This document shows positions 30,072 through 39,098 of a stretch of DNA of 64,000 bases, in pieces; positions within the stretch are counted from its first letter, which is position 1; every line of letters starts with the position of its first letter. The stretch spans positions 806,001 to 870,000 of the forward strand of contig NZ_JAAGOY010000004.1 of assembly GCF_010500215.1 (NCBI RefSeq), given 5' to 3'. The notes under the pieces were generated by a model. It worked only from the letters and a program-made list of their open reading frames with translations, ran no database searches and was not told the DNA's origin. The stretch is from Aliiroseovarius sp. PrR006 (GTDB lineage Bacteria > Pseudomonadota > Alphaproteobacteria > Rhodobacterales > Rhodobacteraceae). Made by a program: the position numbers and the translations under genes.

Positions 30072-30202
30072 TCCACTGATCCCTCTTTGGCAAATCCCCG
30101 CCGACCCTGTAACCTCGCGTAAGGTTAATTGAACCGGTTTCCCTTGCGAGCCGCGCCTCAAGGGGTAAAACGGGCCAAAAGGAATTGAAAGAGCAGATCG
30201 AC

Positions 30203-31558
30203 ATGGCAACAGCCTTGATTATCCTTGCCGCGGGCAAGGGAACACGGATGAATTCGGACCTTCCCAAGGTGATGCATGAGGTCGCAGGCGCGCCGCTGTT
30301 TGCGCATGCGCTGGCCTCGGGTGCGGCGCTAGAGCCCGAACGCGCCGTGCTGGTCGTCGGCCACGGGGCCGAAATGGTGGGCAAAGCCGCCGCTGATCTG
30401 GACCCCGACATCACCATCGCCGTGCAGGAAGAACAGCTGGGCACCGGCCACGCTGTCGCTCAGGCCCGCTCCGCGCTGGACGGGTTCGATGGGGACGCAA
30501 TCGTTCTGTATGGCGACACGCCGTTCATCCGCCCGGAAACGTTGGAAGCCATGGCGGCCGAGCGTGCGTCTGGGTCCGATGTGGTCGTTTTGGGGTTTGA
30601 GGCCGCAGATCCCGGTCGTTATGGCCGCTTGATCGCGAACGACGGCGCGCTGGAGCGCATTGTCGAATTCAAAGACGCATCGGAAGAGGAGCGCGCCGTA
30701 ACGCTCTGCAATAGCGGCGTTATTGCGGCGAATGCTCAAACCCTGTTCGAGCTGATCGATGGGGTCGGGAACGACAACGCCTCGGGCGAGTATTACCTGA
30801 CCGACATCGTGGAAGTGGCCCGCGCCAAGGGCCTGACCGCCCGCGTCGTCACCTGTGACGAGGCCGAGACGCTGGGCATCAACTCGCGCGCTGAACTGGC
30901 GGCTGCGGAAGAGGTGTTCCAAGCGGGCGCCCGTGCTACCGCGCTGGAGGATGGCGTTACGCTGATCGCCGCCGACACCGTCTATTTCGCACATGACACA
31001 GTGATTGGCCGCGACACGGTCGTGGAACCCAACGTAGTCTTCGGCCCCGGTGTGACCGTGGAAAGCGAGGCCCGCATCCGTGCCTTCTCGCACCTCGAAG
31101 GCTGCCACGTCTCACGCGGTGGGGTGGTCGGCCCCTATGCCCGTCTGCGCCCCGGCGCGGAATTGGCAGAACACGCCAAGATCGGCAATTTTGTCGAGAT
31201 CAAGAACGCCCAGATCGAAGAAGGCGCGAAGGTGAACCACCTGTCCTATGTGGGCGACGCACGTGTGGGCGAAGGCGCGAATATCGGCGCAGGGACGATT
31301 ACCTGCAACTATGACGGCGTCTCGAAGCACCACACCGATATTGGCGCGCGCAGCTTCATCGGGTCGAATACCTGTCTGGTGGCTCCGGTCTCGGTCGGGG
31401 ATGAGGCGATGACCGCCACCGGTACCGTGGTCACGAAAAACGTGCCCGCAGGGGCAATGGCCGTAGCCCGCCCGAAGCTTGAGATCAAACCGGGCCTTGC
31501 CGTGAAATTGTTTGAAAAGTTAAGGGCGACCAAGGCCCGCCGTCAGAAAGGATCCTGA
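30203..31558 (+). CDS. glmU: Bifunctional UDP-N-acetylglucosamine pyrophosphorylase / glucosamine-1-phosphate N-acetyltransferase
   Basis: This 451-residue enzyme makes UDP-GlcNAc for peptidoglycan and lipopolysaccharide. The N-terminal uridyltransferase domain (to ~230) shows LAAGKGTRMNSDLPKVMH at residues 7-24, with GTGHA and YGDTP motifs. The C-terminal left-handed beta-helix (hexapeptide repeats, residues ~250-430) includes GAGTITCNYDG and the acetyl-CoA-binding end. The ATG 30203-30205 is chosen over a TTG at 30185 because the conserved core starts immediately. It is followed after 2 nt by glmS. Confidence 0.96.
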   Translation: MATALIILAAGKGTRMNSDLPKVMHEVAGAPLFAHALASGAALEPERAVLVVGHGAEMVGKAAADLDPDITIAVQEEQLGTGHAVAQARSALDGFDGDAIVLYGDTPFIRPETLEAMAAERASGSDVVVLGFEAADPGRYGRLIANDGALERIVEFKDASEEERAVTLCNSGVIAANAQTLFELIDGVGNDNASGEYYLTDIVEVARAKGLTARVVTCDEAETLGINSRAELAAAEEVFQAGARATALEDGVTLIAADTVYFAHDTVIGRDTVVEPNVVFGPGVTVESEARIRAFSHLEGCHVSRGGVVGPYARLRPGAELAEHAKIGNFVEIKNAQIEEGAKVNHLSYVGDARVGEGANIGAGTITCNYDGVSKHHTDIGARSFIGSNTCLVAPVSVGDEAMTATGTVVTKNVPAGAMAVARPKLEIKPGLAVKLFEKLRATKARRQKGS

Positions 31559-31560
31559 AA

Positions 31561-33381
31561 ATGTGTGGTATTGTAGGGGTTCTTGGCGATCACGAAGCAG
31601 CACCGATCTTGGTCGAGGCGCTGAAACGGTTGGAATATCGCGGATATGACAGCGCGGGCATTGCAACCATCGACGCGAAAGGCCAACTGGGTCGCCGCCG
31701 GGCTGTCGGCAAGTTGGTGAACCTGTCCGACACGCTGGTCCACAACCCGCTGTCGGGCAAATCCGGCATCGGTCACACCCGCTGGGCCACCCATGGCGCG
31801 CCCACGACAGACAACGCCCACCCACACCGCGCAGGCAACGTGGCCGTGGTGCACAACGGCATTATTGAAAATTTCCGCGAGCTTCGTGATCGGCTTGCCG
31901 CTGAAGGGTTCGAGTTCTCGACCGAAACAGACACCGAAACCGTCGCTCTGCTGGCGCAAAGCTATGTGGCCCAGGGAAAGACCCCGAAAGAGGCTGTCGA
32001 GGCCACTCTGGCTCAGCTGGACGGGGCCTTTGCGCTGTGCTTCCTGTTCGATGGAGAAAGCGATCTGATGATCGCCGCGCGCAAGGGCAGCCCATTGGCC
32101 ATCGGTCACGGCGACGGTGAAATGTTCGTGGGTTCAGACGCCATCGCACTGGCGCCGATGACCGACAAGATCACCTATCTGGAAGAAGGCGACTGGGCCG
32201 TCATCACCCGCGACGGAGCCGAGATCTACGACGCCGAAGGTCGCCGCGCCAACCGCCCCGTGAAACAGGTAAAACTGGACGCCGCCCGGATCGAGAAAGG
32301 CGGCTACAAGCACTATATGGCGAAGGAAATCGCCGAGCAGCCGACCGTGGTCGGCAATGTACTGAAGGCCTATGCCTCGGGCGACAAGATCACCATGGAT
32401 CTTGGCGGGGTCAATTTCGCCGACGTGGATCGCCTGTCCATCGTGGCCTGTGGCACGGCCTATTACGCCGGGTTGGTCGCCAAATACTGGTTCGAACACT
32501 ATGCCCGCCTGCCCGTTGACATCGACGTCGCGTCCGAGTTCCGCTATCGCGAGGCCCCCTTCGCGCCCAAAACCATCGGACTGTTCGTCAGCCAGTCGGG
32601 CGAAACTGCCGACACACTGGCCGCCCTGCGCTATTCGGCGGGCAAGGTCGATAAGATCGTGTCGCTGATCAACATGCCCGAAAGCTCGATCGCGCGGGAA
32701 AGCGATGTGGCGGTGGAAATCTATGCGGGTGTCGAGGTGTCCGTGGCCTCGACCAAGGCGTTCACCTGCCAGCTGGCCAGCTTCGCCATCATGGCGCTGA
32801 AAGCCGCCCATGATCGCGGGCATCTGGACGATGCCGCACTGGCCCAGCGTCTGGCCGAACTGCGTCAGCTTCCCGGCCTGATGAGCCACGCCCTGACCAT
32901 CGACGCGGCCACCAAGAAGATTGCCAGCAAACTGGCCGAGGCACGCGACGTCCTGTTTCTGGGCCGCGGACAAATGTTCCCGCTAGCCCTGGAAGGCGCG
33001 CTGAAACTCAAGGAAATCAGCTATATCCACGCCGAGGGCTATGCGTCGGGCGAGCTAAAACATGGTCCCATCGCGCTGGTCGACAAGGTTACACCGACTG
33101 TCGTCATGGCACCTCACGATGCGCTGTTCGACAAGACCGTCTCGAACATGCAAGAGGTCATGGCCCGTGGTGGTCGTGTGGTGCTGGTATCCGATGCGCG
33201 CGCCGCCCAAGAAGCTGGGGATGGCGTGTGGCAGTCGCTCGCCCTGCCCGAAGCGCCTGAACTGATCCAACCGATCCTGTATGCCATTCCCGCACAGCTT
33301 TTGGCCTATCATACTGCGATCGCAAAGGGTACAGACGTGGACCAACCCCGCAATCTTGCCAAATCGGTGACCGTAGAATGA
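31561..33381 (+). CDS. glmS: Glutamine--fructose-6-phosphate aminotransferase (isomerizing)
   Basis: This 606-residue enzyme makes glucosamine-6-phosphate from fructose-6-phosphate and glutamine. The N-terminal Ntn-amidotransferase domain begins MCGIVGVLG, with the catalytic Cys exposed after Met removal. EYRGYDSAGIA and HTRWATHG motifs follow. Two SIS sugar-isomerase domains occupy residues ~280-600 (SQSGETADT near residue 346) and the conserved C-terminus is AKSVTVE. I see no glmS ribozyme in the 2-nt gap from glmU, as expected outside Gram-positives. The stop overlaps the next gene by 4 nt. Confidence 0.97.
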   Translation: MCGIVGVLGDHEAAPILVEALKRLEYRGYDSAGIATIDAKGQLGRRRAVGKLVNLSDTLVHNPLSGKSGIGHTRWATHGAPTTDNAHPHRAGNVAVVHNGIIENFRELRDRLAAEGFEFSTETDTETVALLAQSYVAQGKTPKEAVEATLAQLDGAFALCFLFDGESDLMIAARKGSPLAIGHGDGEMFVGSDAIALAPMTDKITYLEEGDWAVITRDGAEIYDAEGRRANRPVKQVKLDAARIEKGGYKHYMAKEIAEQPTVVGNVLKAYASGDKITMDLGGVNFADVDRLSIVACGTAYYAGLVAKYWFEHYARLPVDIDVASEFRYREAPFAPKTIGLFVSQSGETADTLAALRYSAGKVDKIVSLINMPESSIARESDVAVEIYAGVEVSVASTKAFTCQLASFAIMALKAAHDRGHLDDAALAQRLAELRQLPGLMSHALTIDAATKKIASKLAEARDVLFLGRGQMFPLALEGALKLKEISYIHAEGYASGELKHGPIALVDKVTPTVVMAPHDALFDKTVSNMQEVMARGGRVVLVSDARAAQEAGDGVWQSLALPEAPELIQPILYAIPAQLLAYHTAIAKGTDVDQPRNLAKSVTVE

Positions 33382-34166
33382 CACTTGACGACGCGCTGGC
33401 CGCGCTGAAGGCCCAGATCGAACCGGGCCGCGCCGAAGGGCAGAAGGCCTATCATAAGCAAACGCGCGAGGTGTGGGGTATCCCGAACCCAGCGCTGAAT
33501 GACCTGACCAAGGAATGGCGGCAGTCATTGTCCGTCGACGAACGCGTGGCTTTGGCCGATCAGCTGTGGAAAACCGATGTGTTCGAAGCCCGTATCGCCG
33601 CCGCAAAGCTACTGACTCAGGCCCGTATCCGTCCCGATGATGCGGTGTGGGATCTGATCCAAAGCTGGGTGCCGGATTTCGACAGCTGGGCGATTGCGGA
33701 TCATGTCTGCATGGCCGGGCAAAAACGTCTGGTGGCCGATCCCTCGCGCCTTGATGATGTCGAGAAATGGACCACGTCCGACCACATGTGGACCCGCCGC
33801 GCGGCCCTTGTGATCACCCTGCCGTGGACCAAGCAAAACAACCCTAAGGACGAAGAAATCGCTGTTCGGGATCGCGTATTGGGCTGGGCCGATGGCTATG
33901 TCAGCGACCCGGATTGGTTCATCCAGAAGGCCGTGGCTTGGTGGGTACGCGATCTATCCAAACACGATCCGGATCGCGCCCGCGCCTTCCTGAAACCGCA
34001 TGCCAAAACCCTGCAGCCTTTTGCGCTGAAAGAGGCGCGCAAGCATCTTCCTCCCCCTGCCCAGCTTCAAAAGGAAGCCAAGGACAAGTGGCGGGCAGAA
34101 AAGCGGAAATTGCGCGAAGAGAGCTGGGGCCGCAGGCGTCAGGACAACACCAACGACGACAACTGA
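33378..34166 (+). CDS. AlkD-like DNA alkylation repair protein
   Basis: The 262 residues look like the HEAT-repeat DNA glycosylase family (AlkD/DNA alkylation repair), which excises alkylated bases. Family-typical features are a WxxDSWAxADH-like segment (FDSWAIADHVC near residue 98), MWTRRAALV near residue 136, and IQKAVAWWVRDLSKHDP near residue 186. A basic tail ends the protein. It overlaps glmS by 4 nt (ATGA), so it is translationally coupled to cell-wall precursor synthesis without an obvious functional link. Activity is inferred from the family only. Confidence 0.85.
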   Translation: MTLDDALAALKAQIEPGRAEGQKAYHKQTREVWGIPNPALNDLTKEWRQSLSVDERVALADQLWKTDVFEARIAAAKLLTQARIRPDDAVWDLIQSWVPDFDSWAIADHVCMAGQKRLVADPSRLDDVEKWTTSDHMWTRRAALVITLPWTKQNNPKDEEIAVRDRVLGWADGYVSDPDWFIQKAVAWWVRDLSKHDPDRARAFLKPHAKTLQPFALKEARKHLPPPAQLQKEAKDKWRAEKRKLREESWGRRRQDNTNDDN

Positions 34167-34244
34167 CCCGGCACGGCTTGGGTCCCAACCTCTTCAGATC
34201 TTAGAATTCCCGACAGTGATTAGCATTTCACTCGAAGGCCAGAC

Positions 34245-34259
34245 GGGGGCAGTGCCCCC
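34245..34259. terminator. Hairpin in convergent gap (possible terminator)
   Basis: GGGGGC-AGT-GCCCCC, 6-bp GC stem, in the 95-nt gap between the convergent AlkD-like and acyl-CoA synthetase genes. A short TTCT follows on the plus strand. Position suggests shared termination; the lack of a T-run makes it weak. Confidence 0.4.
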
Positions 34260-34261
34260 TT

Positions 34262-35923
34262 CTACCTCCTGAGCTCACGCCGCATAATCTTGCCAGTAGC
34301 CGTCATGGGCAGCTGATCCACGAAGTCGATAGACCGAGGCGCCACATGGGGGCTGATCCGGTCGCGGACCAGTTGGATCAGCGCCTTTTCCATCTCTTGG
34401 GGCGCGCAGCCGTCGCGCAAAACCACCACAGCCTTCACGGCTTCGGTTCTCAGCGGGTCCGGCACACCGATCACCGCCGCCATTGTCACGTCGGGATGAG
34501 TCATTAGGCAGTTCTCGATCTCGCTCGGCCCGATGCGATACCCGGCCGAGGTGATCACGTCGTCATCGCGGCTGGCAAAGGTAAAATAGCCCGCAGCGTC
34601 GCGCGTCGCCAAATCTCCAGTGCGCAGCCATTTGACCCCGCCCACATCGTGAAACTTGTCGCGTGTCTTCTCGGGCAGGTTCCAATAGCGCAGGAACATC
34701 ACAGGGTCCGGCGCTTTCACACAGATCTCGCCCATTTCGCCCGGCTCAACAGGTGTTCCGTCTTCTGCCAGCAGCGTCACGTCGTGCCCGGGAATGGCCT
34801 GCCCCATACTGCCCGGCTTCACGTCCATCGCGCCAGCGACCGAGGACAGAACCAGATTGCATTCGGTCTGGCCGTAAAACTCGTTGATCTTCACGCCCAG
34901 GGCTTGATCCGCCCAATCGAGCAGCCCTGCCCCAAGGCTTTCGCCACCCGATCCAATAGACCGAATATTCACGCCATCAGGTGTTGCATCCGATTGCCGC
35001 AGCAGCTTCAGCGCTGTCGGCGGCATGAACAGGTTGCGCAGCTTGTGGTCGGCCAACAGGCGATAGGCGACCTCGGCCTCAAATTTGCGCATACGGTGGC
35101 TTACAATGGGTACGCCGAAATAAAGGAATGGCAGCGCCAGATCCATCAAGCCGCCAATCCACGCCCAGTCGGCCGGGGTCCAGCCTTTATCGCCCGCTTG
35201 TGGGAAGTCCTCGTTAAAGGTCTCGACGCAGGGCAAATGGCCCAACAGGAACCGATGGGCGTGCAACACGCCTTTGGGCGGCCCAGTCGTGCCCGAGGTA
35301 TAGATCATCACCGCCGGATCTTCGGCCAACGTTTCGACGGGATCGGTTAGCGGATCGGCAGCGTCCAGTGCGCGCCACATATCCGTGGCCCCGTCGCAGG
35401 GATTCACCGTGAACACCGCCTGAAGTGTCGGCAGATCGGCGCGGATTTCGGACAGTTTCGCCATGTTGTCGGGATCTGTGACCACCAGCTTGGCGCCGCT
35501 ATCTGACAGACGATACGCTAAGGCATCCGCGCCAAAGAGCGTAAACAGCGGCAACACCACTGCGCCCAGCTTATAGGCCGCGAAATGAGTGATCAGAACC
35601 TCAGGCCCCTGCCCCAGCAGAACCGCAATCCGGTCGCCTTCGCCAAGCCCCGCATCGCGCAATACCGTCGCAAACCGGTCCGAGGCCTCTTTCAGGCGCC
35701 CAAAGCTCCAATCCTCGGCGCCGCCATCCTGCCGCACATGGGTCAGCGCGATCCGGCCCTGATCCAGCGCGGCCCAGCTATCACAGCAGCGTTCAGCGAT
35801 GTTGAAGTGTTTGGGAATATCCCATGAGAACCCGTCCTGCATGTCCCGCCACCGCCCCCAAGGCGCGACAAGCTTGCGGGCGCGGCCATGAGCCAGCCAC
35901 GCCGCGTCAGATATCGACGTCAC
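34262..35923 (-). CDS. Acyl-CoA synthetase (AMP-forming)
   Basis: This 553-residue member of the ANL superfamily activates a carboxylic acid to acyl-AMP and then acyl-CoA. The P-loop-like A3 motif YTSGTTGPPKGVLHAHR is near residue 210, GDLATRDAAGYFTFASRDDDV near residue 430, and the catalytic lysine in TATGKIMRREL at the C-terminus. The architecture is like acetyl/medium-chain acyl-CoA synthetases; the substrate cannot be set from sequence. The start is a GTG that overlaps the stop of the lipoprotein gene by 4 nt. Confidence 0.87.
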   Translation of the reverse strand: MTSISDAAWLAHGRARKLVAPWGRWRDMQDGFSWDIPKHFNIAERCCDSWAALDQGRIALTHVRQDGGAEDWSFGRLKEASDRFATVLRDAGLGEGDRIAVLLGQGPEVLITHFAAYKLGAVVLPLFTLFGADALAYRLSDSGAKLVVTDPDNMAKLSEIRADLPTLQAVFTVNPCDGATDMWRALDAADPLTDPVETLAEDPAVMIYTSGTTGPPKGVLHAHRFLLGHLPCVETFNEDFPQAGDKGWTPADWAWIGGLMDLALPFLYFGVPIVSHRMRKFEAEVAYRLLADHKLRNLFMPPTALKLLRQSDATPDGVNIRSIGSGGESLGAGLLDWADQALGVKINEFYGQTECNLVLSSVAGAMDVKPGSMGQAIPGHDVTLLAEDGTPVEPGEMGEICVKAPDPVMFLRYWNLPEKTRDKFHDVGGVKWLRTGDLATRDAAGYFTFASRDDDVITSAGYRIGPSEIENCLMTHPDVTMAAVIGVPDPLRTEAVKAVVVLRDGCAPQEMEKALIQLVRDRISPHVAPRSIDFVDQLPMTATGKIMRRELRR

Positions 35924-36384
35924 GACCCGAAGACCACCAGCTCATGCAGACCGGACAAATCCAAGTCCAACAGTTGCAGGGCCGAGATCGAAATCCGGCT
36001 TCCCCCGGTAGTGGTGGGTTTCAGCGTTACCTTCACCGTGCGCCCGGTTGCTTTGGACTGCACACGCCCCTCGGTCTCGGTGGCCACAAGCGGCGTTTCA
36101 AGCCAGAAACCCGGAACAGTCGGATCGCCCAGATTGGCAACCGTCGTCCCCAGCGCACCCGCTGGCGTCGGAGTCGATGACAACGCAGCCATATTGTCGC
36201 CCGCGCTGGCCGTGTTGAACTCGTCCACCGTGGTCGCATCCGCAGGTGGCGCATCCGGGTTAACGACCGGACCAGCCGGAGCCTGACGCAGATGCGGCGG
36301 CGTCGGCCAAAGAGTGTTCACGTCTACACCGGCACATCCCGTGACGGCCAGACAGGTGGCGGAGATAAGAATAACCTGTTTCAT
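35920..36384 (-). CDS. Conserved lipoprotein of unknown function
   Basis: This protein of about 154 residues has a lipoprotein signal peptide (MKQVILISATCLAVTGC, lipobox LAVTGC with Cys17). A Pro/Thr/Ala-rich linker follows, then a C-terminal domain (residues ~85-154) with VANLGDPTVPGFWLETPLV and a hydrophobic end. I recognise it only as a lineage-type lipoprotein. It is the first gene of a two-gene unit with the acyl-CoA synthetase (4-nt GTGA overlap), and it is divergent from moaA. Confidence 0.75.
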   Translation of the reverse strand: MKQVILISATCLAVTGCAGVDVNTLWPTPPHLRQAPAGPVVNPDAPPADATTVDEFNTASAGDNMAALSSTPTPAGALGTTVANLGDPTVPGFWLETPLVATETEGRVQSKATGRTVKVTLKPTTTGGSRISISALQLLDLDLSGLHELVVFGS

Positions 36385-36478
36385 ACAGGCAAACTGGCGC
36401 AATTCGCAGACGCATTCAACGGTTGAAATGACGCGGCCGTGACTTGCGCACAGCTTCGCCCACGCTTAGGTTCGCCCT

Positions 36479-37486
36479 ATGGAAACGCCCAAGCTTGTCG
36501 ACCCGTTTCACCGCCCGGTGACCTATCTGCGCCTGTCCGTGACAGACAGGTGTGATTTCCGCTGCACCTATTGCATGTCCGAAAACATGACCTTTCTGCC
36601 CAAGAAAGATCTTCTGACGCTCGAAGAACTCGATCGTCTGTGCACAGCCTTCATTGGACTTGGCGTGCGCAAGCTGCGCATCACCGGCGGAGAGCCTCTG
36701 GTCCGTAAGGGCATCATGGGTTTCTTCGACGCGATGGGACGGCATCTGGACAGCGGCGCGCTGGACGAGCTGACGCTGACCACCAATGGATCGCAATTGC
36801 ATCGCTTCGCCGACGATCTGTTCAAGGCTGGCGTGCGGCGGGTGAACGTCTCGCTCGACACGCTGGACGAAGACAAGTTCGCCAAGATCACACGCTGGGG
36901 CCGCCTGCCGCAAGTTCTGCGCGGGATCGAGTCTGCTCAAAACGCCGGGCTGCGCGTCAAGATCAACGCCGTGGCGCTGAAAGGCTTCAATGATGACGAG
37001 GTCTTTGCCCTCGCCGAGTGGTGCGCCCAGAAAGACATAGACTTGACCTTTATTGAGGTCATGCCGATGGGCGATATGGGCGAGGAAAACCGGCTGGACC
37101 AATACTGGCCTCTGACCGAGCTGCGCCAGCACCTTGAAACACGGCTGTCCCTGACCGATTTGGACGATAACACCGGCGGACCCGCACGTTATGTGCGCGT
37201 CAATGAAACCGGTCAGAAAATCGGCTTCATCACGCCAATGACACATAATTTCTGCGAAAGCTGCAACCGCGTACGGATGAGTTGCACCGGCCAGCTGTAT
37301 ACGTGCCTCGGCCACGACGGCATGTCGGATCTGCGCGCACCACTGCGATCTTCGGAAAGCGACACGGTGCTGATTGATGCCATCCACGCTGCCATTGGGC
37401 GCAAACCCAAGGGGCATGATTTCGACTATAGTCGTCAGGAAATCCGCGGCCAGACGATCCGGCACATGAACCATACGGGCGGGTAA
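36479..37486 (+). CDS. moaA: GTP 3',8-cyclase (molybdenum cofactor biosynthesis)
   Basis: This 335-residue radical SAM enzyme catalyses the first step of molybdopterin synthesis. The SAM-cluster cysteines are C25, C29 and C32 (CDFRCTYC), and the second 4Fe-4S cluster is formed by C259, C262 and C276. The protein ends in Gly-Gly, a conserved requirement for MoaA activity. No other moa or mob genes are nearby in the window. Single-gene unit, flanked downstream by a strong hairpin. Confidence 0.96.
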   Translation: METPKLVDPFHRPVTYLRLSVTDRCDFRCTYCMSENMTFLPKKDLLTLEELDRLCTAFIGLGVRKLRITGGEPLVRKGIMGFFDAMGRHLDSGALDELTLTTNGSQLHRFADDLFKAGVRRVNVSLDTLDEDKFAKITRWGRLPQVLRGIESAQNAGLRVKINAVALKGFNDDEVFALAEWCAQKDIDLTFIEVMPMGDMGEENRLDQYWPLTELRQHLETRLSLTDLDDNTGGPARYVRVNETGQKIGFITPMTHNFCESCNRVRMSCTGQLYTCLGHDGMSDLRAPLRSSESDTVLIDAIHAAIGRKPKGHDFDYSRQEIRGQTIRHMNHTGG

Positions 37487-37522
37487 CCCCCTAATTTTCT
37501 TGCATTAAATATCCTGGGGTGA

Positions 37523-37553
37523 GGCCCAATTGGGCCGAGGGGCAAAGCCCCTC
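37523..37553. terminator. Double-hairpin terminator-like element after moaA
   Basis: A perfect palindrome GGCCCAATTGGGCC (37523-37536) is immediately followed by GAGGGGC-AAA-GCCCCTC (37537-37553). It lies between the convergent moaA and M20 hydrolase genes and is preceded by ATATCCTGGGG. It looks like the GC-rich terminator-type repeats scattered between genes in Roseobacter genomes; that comparison is from memory. Confidence 0.55.
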
Positions 37554-37568
37554 CTCCCCAACATCATC

Positions 37569-38732
37569 TCAGCCGATTGGCATCCGGCTTTCTGCCATCT
37601 CTGCCCACCACGAACAACCCTGTGGGATCGCTTCATCATTGAAGTTGTACTCCGGGTGGTGAACCATCGCGGTGTCCCCATTTCCCATAAGAATATAGGC
37701 GCCGGGGCGCTCTTCCAGCATGAAGGCAAAATCCTCACCGCCCATGACGTAAGGGGCCTCGGAGCACTCCCCCGACACCTTGCGCGCGGCCTCAGCGGCG
37801 AACTCGGTCTCGTCGCCGTGATTCACCATCACCGGATAGTTCCGTTCATACCGAACCTTGGCCTCGCCGCCAAAAGTCGCAGCAATCCCACTGCATATCT
37901 CGGAAATGCGGGTCTCGGCCAGATCGCGGATCTCGGGCGACAGGGTGCGCACGGTGCCTTTCAGCTGCACCGATTGCGGGATCACGTTGAACGTGGTCGA
38001 GGACGTCTCGACCGAAGTGATCGAGACGACCACCTGTAACGTCGGATCGGCATTGCGCGAGGCAATCGTTTGCAGCGCGGTCACGGCCTGCGCGGCCATC
38101 ACCACCGGGTCAATCGTGTCATGGGGTTTGGCCGCGTGCCCGCCGCGTCCGATCAACTGAATGTCCAGCAGGTCAGCCGCAGCAAAAAACGGGCCGGGCC
38201 GGATCGCAAATGCCCCCAAGGGCTGACCGGGCCAGTTGTGCATACCATAGACCTCTTGCACGCCGAAGCGGTCCATCAGCCCGTCTTCGCACATGACGCG
38301 ACCACCGCCTCCACCCTCTTCGGCAGGCTGGAAGATCACCACGCACGTTCCATCGAAATTGCGTGTTTCAGCCAAATACTGCGCAGCCCCCAAAAGCATC
38401 GCAGTGTGCCCATCATGGCCACAGGCATGCATCTTGCCCGGCGTGGTGGACGCATAGTCCAACCCGGTTTCTTCATGTATCGGCAGCGCGTCCATGTCTG
38501 CGCGTAGACCAACAACTTTACCCGAATCCGTTTTTCGCCCGCGGATCACTCCAACGACACCTGTACGCCCGATGCCTTCGACAACCTCATCACAGCCAAA
38601 GTCACGCAGTTTCTCAGCCACAATCCCGGCGGTCCGATGGGTGTCGAACAGAAGCTCGGGGTGTTGATGAAAATCCTGACGCCACGCAGTGATGTCCTTG
38701 TGAAGTTCGGCAAAACGATTTCGGATCGGCAC
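37569..38732 (-). CDS. M20-family metal-dependent amidohydrolase
   Basis: This 387-residue M20D-type hydrolase is related to hippurate/N-acyl-amino-acid amidohydrolases. The metal-ligand motifs are HACGHDGHTAMLLGAA near residue 103 and the EEGGGGG catalytic glutamate region near residue 138. A C-terminal VMGGEDFAFMLEERPG segment supplies the last ligands. A dimerisation/lid domain lies between residues ~185 and 300. No signal peptide, so cytoplasmic. It is divergent from a peptide-type ABC transporter, suggesting that imported acylated amino acids or peptides are its substrates; this is inference. Confidence 0.88.
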   Translation of the reverse strand: MPIRNRFAELHKDITAWRQDFHQHPELLFDTHRTAGIVAEKLRDFGCDEVVEGIGRTGVVGVIRGRKTDSGKVVGLRADMDALPIHEETGLDYASTTPGKMHACGHDGHTAMLLGAAQYLAETRNFDGTCVVIFQPAEEGGGGGRVMCEDGLMDRFGVQEVYGMHNWPGQPLGAFAIRPGPFFAAADLLDIQLIGRGGHAAKPHDTIDPVVMAAQAVTALQTIASRNADPTLQVVVSITSVETSSTTFNVIPQSVQLKGTVRTLSPEIRDLAETRISEICSGIAATFGGEAKVRYERNYPVMVNHGDETEFAAEAARKVSGECSEAPYVMGGEDFAFMLEERPGAYILMGNGDTAMVHHPEYNFNDEAIPQGCSWWAEMAESRMPIG

Positions 38733-39098
38733 AGGATCATCCTTTTCTTTGTGGGGTAATGCAGCACACAGGCCTTGCGGACGACAATGCCCAGAAACCT
38801 TCTAAGGCTCAAGGTCTCTCTGACGGATAGTTCACGATGAAGAAGTGGTTCTGGCTGCTCGTGATTTGTCTTTGAATTCCATCAGAATTAGAAATGCAAC
38901 AACACTGGGATTTCACCAAAACCCGTCGGCTCCCCCTTGCAACTCGCTTGTAATACAGTGTCATATTGCGCACAGGTTTGGCGGCGCGCGACACGGGTAT
39001 TTGAGTTTGTTTTCTGCCACGAACGATCGAACTTGCACCGCCATTTCCCGGTTTATTAGCGGGGGTGGTTTGCAGAAACACCTAGGGAACCGACCAAA
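38733..39098. promoter_or_regulatory. Divergent promoter region, M20 hydrolase / ABC transporter
   Basis: A 366-bp region between divergent genes. It must contain both promoters but I see no strong consensus elements, only moderately AT-rich segments (38865-38905 and 38995-39015). A 12-codon ORF in it is not considered a gene. No riboswitch-like structure is evident. Confidence 0.35.

Noticed and set aside
31559-31560. glmS ribozyme or riboswitch upstream of glmS
   Set aside because: Only 2 nt separate glmU and glmS, leaving no room for such an element.
37550-37558. Isolated CCTCCTCCC outside the sRNA array
   Set aside because: It lies partly in a hairpin stem, not in a loop, and is a by-product of a C-rich terminator-like element.
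38837-38875. 12-codon hydrophobic ORF (MKKWFWLLVICL) in the divergent promoter region
   Set aside because: Too short, no good ribosome-binding site and no leader-peptide features such as tandem regulatory codons or a following terminator.
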